10,389 bases of DNA from Nitrospirota bacterium. Its GTDB lineage: Bacteria; Nitrospirota_A; Leptospirillia; Leptospirillales; Leptospirillaceae. The stretch lies in contig JAKCCY010000098.1 of the NCBI GenBank assembly GCA_021838765.1, positions 1-10,389 on the forward strand, written 5' to 3'. This document shows positions 6,647 through 10,389 of the stretch, piece by piece (positions within the stretch are counted from its first letter, which is position 1; every line of letters begins with the position of its first letter). The notes beneath the pieces are model-generated. The model was not told the origin of the DNA and searched no databases. It saw only the letters and a list, made by a program, of their open reading frames with translations. Both the position numbers and the translations under genes were made by a program.

Positions 6647-8788
6647 TTAATCCCCACTGACCTGAAACTGGCCCACCAGCTGATGCAGTTGCCTTGTTGC
6701 AAATCGGACTTTTCCGACGCTCTTGCGAAGTCCCTCTACCGCATGCTGCATTCGCTCGGTCATCACCCGGGTGTTTTTTGCAATATCGCTATGAGATTCG
6801 CTCGTCTCGAAAATATTGGCAATAGAATCTCCCATTTTCCTGACCACCATCTCGATCCCGGAATGGTCCGAATTTGATCCTTCTGCCAGCCTGAGCCCTT
6901 CCTCAACACCAGACATGCTCCCTTCCATCGTATTGACCGCCTCTTTTGCCTCTCCTTGGACCTGATTGATCATCGAGCGAATCTCACGGGTCTGCATACT
7001 GGTTCGTTCGGCAAGTTTACGGACCTCCATCGAGACAACAGCAAAGCCTCGCCCATGTTCCCCGGCTCTTGCCGCCTCAATTGCGGCATTGAGTGCCAGA
7101 AGGTTGGTCTGGTCGGCTATTTCCTGAATAACCTCGACAATTTTTCCAATGTTTCCCGCACTTGCCTCCAGAGCTTCAATCGATCCCTTGGAGTGACCGA
7201 TGGATTGTCTGATATCTCCTGTCCTGGCACGTACAACATCAAATTGGGTCCGGGCACTTTTAACCACGTCAGTCATGGACGACCTCATTTCGTCTGCGGT
7301 TTTGGAAGCCCGGGCAATCTCTTCCATCTGTGTCGAAAGAGAGTGGAGAAGGGACTCGATTGCCTTCACCACTTGAGCGGAAGCCCCATCTGCCTCATTG
7401 TTTTTCTGTAACATCTGGCTATTTGTCTCGAGAACCAGCTCGGCTGTCCTGACAACCTGCCCGACAATTCCATCAAGGTTATCAATGAAACTGTTGATCC
7501 AGCGGCCCATCTCGCCGGTTTCATCCGCAACGAGTATTTTATGATCAAGCCTCTGCCGCAAATTCCCCCCGCCTTCCGAAATTGTCCGGATCACTCCGGT
7601 CATCTCTTTTAAACGGTGGGAAAATGGTGCCACTCCCTTCTTATAAAACCACCAGCATCCCATCACAAAAAACGGAAGGACAGCTGTTTCCCGCTCCCAG
7701 AAAGAAAGTCCGGGAAGAAAATGCAGGGAAACGCTGAACATCCACACAAGAAAATTCAGACCGATAAACAGCCCCATGAACTGGAAGTTCATGGATCTTC
7801 TCCGATAGACCTCCTCAAGGTCTCCCTCACACATCATTCCCCAACGATCCAGAGAGCCTGGCATCTTAAAGGTCACTCCTGACCCAATCACGGGAACATG
7901 CCTGTAGTCTGAGTACCCCGGATAGGTCACAAAGAGATTGCTCCCCTTCCGGATCGTTTCCCTGACCCCAGGATGAAGTTCCCCTGTGGAGGGATCCGTA
8001 AAGCGCAGCTCAAGCTCTGTGTGCTGAAAGACCTTTACCGTTCCCCATGGCGTTTTGATCCCTCCCTTGAGATTCTCACCGAAGGAAAAGCTGTCGTCTT
8101 CAAATCGTGATCGGGAGAGCGCCGTCCCCGGAGCAATCGAAGGATCAAAAAAGGACTCCGCCATAAAGAGATAGTTGTCTCCTGACTCTGGGTAAACATG
8201 ACCAGCCTCACGCTGGATCAAGTCCCCGATGACATCATTTGGTACGCGTGCACAAAGGCACCCCCGATTCTCTCCCTGAATAGTGACCGGCTGATAGAAC
8301 ATCAAGGTAACCCCGTCATGGAAATTCGATGTAGAGGGACCGATTCGCTCAGTTTCGGGGTCAATATAGGGTCCATGGAGGAACGGCGCCTTCATCCCTT
8401 CAAAAAACGCTTTTGATACTGAAACAGTTCTTCCAGCACATCCTTTCTTGCTCGAGGCGATCACCGTTCCAGAAAAATCCAGAACAAACAGCTCGGAGAT
8501 ATCCGGTGAATGAATGCGCTCCAGTTCGAGAAAATCATCAGACAAATTGGGCCACGCTGAGGAAATTTCCTCAGCGATTGTTCCCAGAAAAAGCCATTTT
8601 TCCTCTGCCCATTGGATCAATATTTTCTGTCGCGTTAAGGAAATTCCCTCAAAAGTTCTCTCTACCAGAGCATAAGTATCCCGGTTTAAAAGACAAGAGA
8701 TCCCGAGTCTTAGGGAACCAGTCTTTCCAAAAACAGGGAGCCACTTCTTCTCGTTTATAGATAAGTTCATCTGATAGCTTTTCAGCAT
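6647..8788 (-). CDS. Methyl-accepting chemotaxis protein with N-terminal Cache-like sensor
   Basis: A 713-residue chemoreceptor from the start chosen here. The C-terminal half is a classic MCP signalling domain whose hairpin tip, [20 protein letters not shown] then EHGRGFAVV and EVRKLAERT, lies at about 557-596. It binds CheA/CheW and controls the flagellar or pilus motor. Before it are a HAMP-like segment (about 387-440) and two hydrophobic helices close together (about 335-360 and 368-382). The N-terminal 330 residues look like a Cache/PAS-like ligand sensor ([17 protein letters not shown] at about 97-113, [19 protein letters not shown]). Unusually there is no membrane segment before this sensor. 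The tip reads VVSMEVRKL where VVADEVRKL is usual. The frame also opens at 8863, but ATG 8788 has GGAGG at 8793-8797 and the extra residues look unlike the family. Confidence 0.92.
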   Translation of the reverse strand: MLKSYQMNLSINEKKWLPVFGKTGSLRLGISCLLNRDTYALVERTFEGISLTRQKILIQWAEEKWLFLGTIAEEISSAWPNLSDDFLELERIHSPDISELFVLDFSGTVIASSKKGCAGRTVSVSKAFFEGMKAPFLHGPYIDPETERIGPSTSNFHDGVTLMFYQPVTIQGENRGCLCARVPNDVIGDLIQREAGHVYPESGDNYLFMAESFFDPSIAPGTALSRSRFEDDSFSFGENLKGGIKTPWGTVKVFQHTELELRFTDPSTGELHPGVRETIRKGSNLFVTYPGYSDYRHVPVIGSGVTFKMPGSLDRWGMMCEGDLEEVYRRRSMNFQFMGLFIGLNFLVWMFSVSLHFLPGLSFWERETAVLPFFVMGCWWFYKKGVAPFSHRLKEMTGVIRTISEGGGNLRQRLDHKILVADETGEMGRWINSFIDNLDGIVGQVVRTAELVLETNSQMLQKNNEADGASAQVVKAIESLLHSLSTQMEEIARASKTADEMRSSMTDVVKSARTQFDVVRARTGDIRQSIGHSKGSIEALEASAGNIGKIVEVIQEIADQTNLLALNAAIEAARAGEHGRGFAVVSMEVRKLAERTSMQTREIRSMINQVQGEAKEAVNTMEGSMSGVEEGLRLAEGSNSDHSGIEMVVRKMGDSIANIFETSESHSDIAKNTRVMTERMQHAVEGLRKSVGKVRFATRQLHQLVGQFQVSGD

Positions 8789-8792
8789 GCTG

Positions 8793-8797
8793 CCTCC
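8793..8797 (-). promoter_or_regulatory. Shine-Dalgarno site fixing the chemoreceptor start
   Basis: GGAGG on the minus strand lies four bases before the ATG at 8788. The alternative in-frame ATG at 8863 has no comparable site, so 8788 is the better start. Confidence 0.6.
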
Positions 8798-8842
8798 GAT
8801 GGATTTCAATGGTTTAATGTATCGCTGCCAACCAAAGCAATC

Positions 8843-8851
8843 CATATACCA
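8843..8851 (-). promoter_or_regulatory. Weak extended -10 candidate for the chemoreceptor gene
   Basis: Minus-strand TGGTATATG resembles an extended -10 (TATATG, 4/6 to TATAAT) and would start transcription about 50 bases before ATG 8788. There is no good -35, and no clear sigma-28 flagellar promoter was seen. Low confidence. Confidence 0.25.
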
Positions 8852-9072
8852 GCTCACAAACATGCATAAACAGCAATTTCTTTAAGGTAATATCGATAAA
8901 AATATTTAATAAATAAAACAAGATAAAAAAACATAAACAAAATTGAGAACATGAAATCTTTTTTGTCCTTCGGATCCAGAAAAATCGACAGATATACATT
9001 CAAAAGATTGGAATCATAAGAGGTTGTCAATGCGGATAGAAATGCGCTGATGATCGGAAGAGGCAATCAATT
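8852..9072. other. AT-rich gene-free stretch at the chromosome/element boundary
   Basis: This interval is strikingly AT-rich: by my count only 8 of the 60 bases in 8881-8940 are G or C. Short hydrophobic reading frames occur on the minus strand in two different frames, as expected of AT-rich DNA, but none has a ribosome-binding site. I see no convincing gene, tRNA or hairpin here. It separates the chemoreceptor gene from the tRNA-like attachment segment. Confidence 0.5.
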
Positions 9073-9098
9073 TGGGGTGAGTGAGGGGTTTCGAACCC
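9073..9098 (-). other. tRNA-His 3'-end fragment, probable attachment (att) site
   Basis: Read on the minus strand this is the 3' end of a tRNA. A seven-base T loop TTCGAAA is closed by GGG/CCC, then come a T-stem 3' strand CCCCT, a seven-base acceptor strand CACTCAC, C as base 73 and CCA. C73 followed by CCA is characteristic of tRNA-His. The 5' side of the T stem matches only in its last three bases, and no anticodon, D arm or 5' acceptor strand exists beyond 9101, so the tRNA is not complete. This is the usual mark left when an element with a tyrosine integrase inserts at a tRNA 3' end and duplicates it. Not confirmed by comparison with an intact copy. Confidence 0.6.
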
Positions 9099-9151
9099 TA
9101 TCAGGGGGGTAGGACCCATACGCAAATCCAGCTATTGCCTATGGATATGTG

Positions 9152-9170
9152 AACCCATAATAACCCATAA
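9152..9170. repeat. Direct repeat pair AACCCATAA
   Basis: AACCCATAA occurs at 9152-9160 and 9162-9170, ten bases apart. A shorter copy, ACCCATA, lies at 9114-9120. One-turn spacing next to a probable att site suggests binding sites on one face of the DNA for an integrase or excision factor. The function is inferred. Confidence 0.55.
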
Positions 9171-9180
9171 CAATCACTGG

Positions 9181-9200
9181 ATGGTGACAGAATGGTGACA
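9181..9200. repeat. Direct repeat pair ATGGTGACA
   Basis: ATGGTGACA occurs at 9181-9189 and 9192-9200, eleven bases apart. Like the neighbouring AACCCATAA pair, it lies 80-130 bases inside the tRNA-like fragment, where arm-type integrase sites are expected. The function is inferred. Confidence 0.6.
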
Positions 9201-9264
9201 TTGTTTTGGGAAATTTCGAGCCTGATGGGAATTTAGTTAACCGAATACCGAACGTGAGGGAATC

Positions 9265-10389
9265 ATGTCGAGAATTGTTTCGAATATCGCGGGAAGTCTT
9301 CTGGACAGTCTGGGGCGATCCACGAGCGCGTTTGTGGAACTCGAGACGGCGGACTCGAAATACGTCCTGGCCGCAGGCGACGGATCCCTCGTGACCCTTC
9401 TCTCCCTCGGCGGCGTAGCGTCGCTCGTGGGAGACGCCGAGTTTTCGTCCCTGATCGGAAAAATCGCCGATGTGCTGAACACGGCGGTGGGCCGCGGCGG
9501 CCACATCGTCCAGATGTCCTTTTCCCGGGATCCGATGGAATCCCGGCGGACGGTGGGAGAAAGCCTGGCCGCGGCGCTCCGGACGTCCGGACGGATCGGT
9601 CTCGATCTCTCGGACCTGTTCGAGGAAAAAACGAGAGTCCTTTCCGGATGGTGTGCCCAGGAATCCGTCCTTGTCGCGCTCTGGACCACGCCCGACGTTC
9701 TTCCGCCTCCCCTTCGAGCCGAAGCCGTCTCGGACCGGCAGGCGGCGCGGGACGCCGAAAGGAAGGCTTCGAAATGGCATTCGACACGCGCCGGACAGGA
9801 CGTCTATGCCGGTCTTGCCCAGCTTCGGGAAAAACACCGGGCTGTTGTCGGAAACTTCGAAACGGGTCTTTCTCAGGCCGGATTCCTCGTCAGGATCCTC
9901 GACTGCCATACGGCGCTCCGTCATATCCGCCACATGGTCGATCCGGACGTGACGCCCGAGGAATGGAGGCCCAGACTCCCCGGAGACCGGATTCCGGTCC
10001 GGTACCCGGATCCAGGAGAAGGGCTGATCAACTGCGTCCAGTGGCCTCCGGTCTGGCAACAGGCGGTCCCCCGCCCGGGCGAAGTTCTGGACCTCGAGAC
10101 ACTTCGCCTGGGAGACCGGTTTATCCGGACGTTTGCCGTAACGATGCCCCAGCTTTCCCCCGTCCCGTTCGGGGACCTGTTCTCGTATCTCAGGGAAATC
10201 CCCTGGCGGATCCTGTTCCGGTTCGAAGGGAACGGAATCGGGAGCCTCTCCTGGCGACCGGTCGTCGCGCAGATCCTGTCGTTCGTCTCGGGACGAAACA
10301 AGCAGATCGTGGCCGGAGCCGAAGATATCCGTGCCCGTTTCATGGCCGGACAGCCGATCGTGCGGATGTCCATGGCCGCCTGCACCTGG
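9265..10389 (+). CDS. DotO/IcmB/TraU-like type IVB secretion ATPase, N-terminal part, 3' end beyond window
   Basis: The frame is open from ATG 9265 to the window end (375 codons, no stop). It has GAGGGA just before the ATG and an in-frame TAA at 9238, so no earlier start is possible. The N-terminus (FVELETADSKYVLAAGDGSLVTLLSLGGV, residues about 23-51) has the opening pattern of VirB4-like ATPases. The later region LGDRFIRTFAVTMPQLSPVPFGDLF then IPWRILFRFEGNG (282-324) recalls IcmB/DotO of Dot/Icm systems and TraU of IncI plasmids. In those systems the protein is a cytoplasmic ATPase of the secretion channel. The Walker A and B motifs would come after the visible part, so the ATPase call is not proven here. 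Strongly GC-rich codons differ from all genes to the left, consistent with transfer. In this context a conjugation role is likelier than effector secretion. Confidence 0.68.
   Translation, partial: MSRIVSNIAGSLLDSLGRSTSAFVELETADSKYVLAAGDGSLVTLLSLGGVASLVGDAEFSSLIGKIADVLNTAVGRGGHIVQMSFSRDPMESRRTVGESLAAALRTSGRIGLDLSDLFEEKTRVLSGWCAQESVLVALWTTPDVLPPPLRAEAVSDRQAARDAERKASKWHSTRAGQDVYAGLAQLREKHRAVVGNFETGLSQAGFLVRILDCHTALRHIRHMVDPDVTPEEWRPRLPGDRIPVRYPDPGEGLINCVQWPPVWQQAVPRPGEVLDLETLRLGDRFIRTFAVTMPQLSPVPFGDLFSYLREIPWRILFRFEGNGIGSLSWRPVVAQILSFVSGRNKQIVAGAEDIRARFMAGQPIVRMSMAACTW

Larger units (their letters stand above)
9073..10389. mobile_element. Left end of a probable integrative conjugative element or island
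   Basis: Inference from several signs: a duplicated-looking tRNA-His 3' end at 9073-9098, helically spaced direct repeats just inside it, an abrupt rise in GC (45 of 60 bases G or C in 9541-9600 by my count, against moderate-GC genes to the left), and a type IVB conjugation-type ATPase gene. The orientation fits: the fragment's missing 5' part lies on the element side, so the intact tRNA should stand at the far right end. No integrase gene is visible here. The element continues past the window. Confidence 0.55.

Noticed and set aside
8788..8863. Chemoreceptor starting at ATG 8863
   Set aside because: There is no ribosome site there, and the 25 extra residues do not look like family sequence. 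ATG 8788 has GGAGG at a workable distance.
8854..9066. Hydrophobic minus-strand frame of 70 codons with TTG start
   Set aside because: It lies in very AT-rich DNA where a second frame is equally hydrophobic, and it has no ribosome site. It probably reflects composition.
9073..9170. A complete tRNA gene
   Set aside because: Only the T loop, part of the T stem, the acceptor 3' strand and CCA are present. No anticodon arm, D arm or 5' acceptor strand could be found on the minus strand beyond 9101.
9139..10059. Long minus-strand reading frame of 306 codons
   Set aside because: It is arginine/proline-rich and matches no pattern. It is the shadow of the GC-rich plus-strand gene at 9265, which has a good start and recognisable family features.

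Overview
The window looks like a bacterial chromosome joined at its right end to an integrated mobile element. Positions 1 to about 9070 have ordinary moderate-GC protein-coding DNA. This part carries a lipid II flippase, an HNH protein, a DciA-like protein, a sulfur carrier with a tRNA thiolase, an Fe-S nuclease, a diguanylate cyclase and a chemoreceptor. The gene mix would fit a Gram-negative chemolithotroph of the Leptospirillum/Nitrospirota type, but that is an impression of style and not something the sequence proves.

Layout of the chromosomal part. (1) murJ enters from the left edge without its first codons and overlaps, tail to tail, an HNH-endonuclease-family gene on the minus strand. 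(2) A DUF721/DciA-like gene follows on the plus strand behind a good promoter. (3) A tightly coupled three-gene operon comes next: a ThiS/MoaD/TtuB-like sulfur carrier, a TtuA/Ncs6-type tRNA thiolase (4-base overlap), and a RecB/Cas4-like PD-(D/E)XK nuclease with an Fe-S cysteine set (1-base overlap). It is headed by an extended -10 promoter. (4) A 393-base gap holds a second, almost identical extended -10 promoter, a perfect 42-base palindrome at the expected transcription start, and a possible 53-residue protein. (5) A PAS-GGDEF diguanylate cyclase starts with a FliM-like peptide. It converges, across a hairpin terminator, on a large methyl-accepting chemotaxis protein with an unusual membrane topology. 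These two suggest c-di-GMP and chemotaxis control of motility or attachment.

Right end. After an AT-rich gene-free stretch there is a 26-base segment (9073-9098) that has the geometry of a tRNA 3' end on the minus strand. It includes the C73-CCA ending typical of tRNA-His, but the rest of the tRNA is missing. To its right are two pairs of direct repeats spaced by about one helical turn, and then a GC-rich gene running off the window that resembles the N-terminal part of DotO/IcmB/TraU, the VirB4-type ATPase of type IVB secretion and IncI-type conjugation. The orientation is what is expected when an integrative conjugative element or island has inserted at the 3' end of a tRNA-His gene: the intact tRNA and probably the integrase should lie at the far (right) end of the element, outside this window.

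No CRISPR array, complete tRNA, rRNA or insertion sequence was seen.
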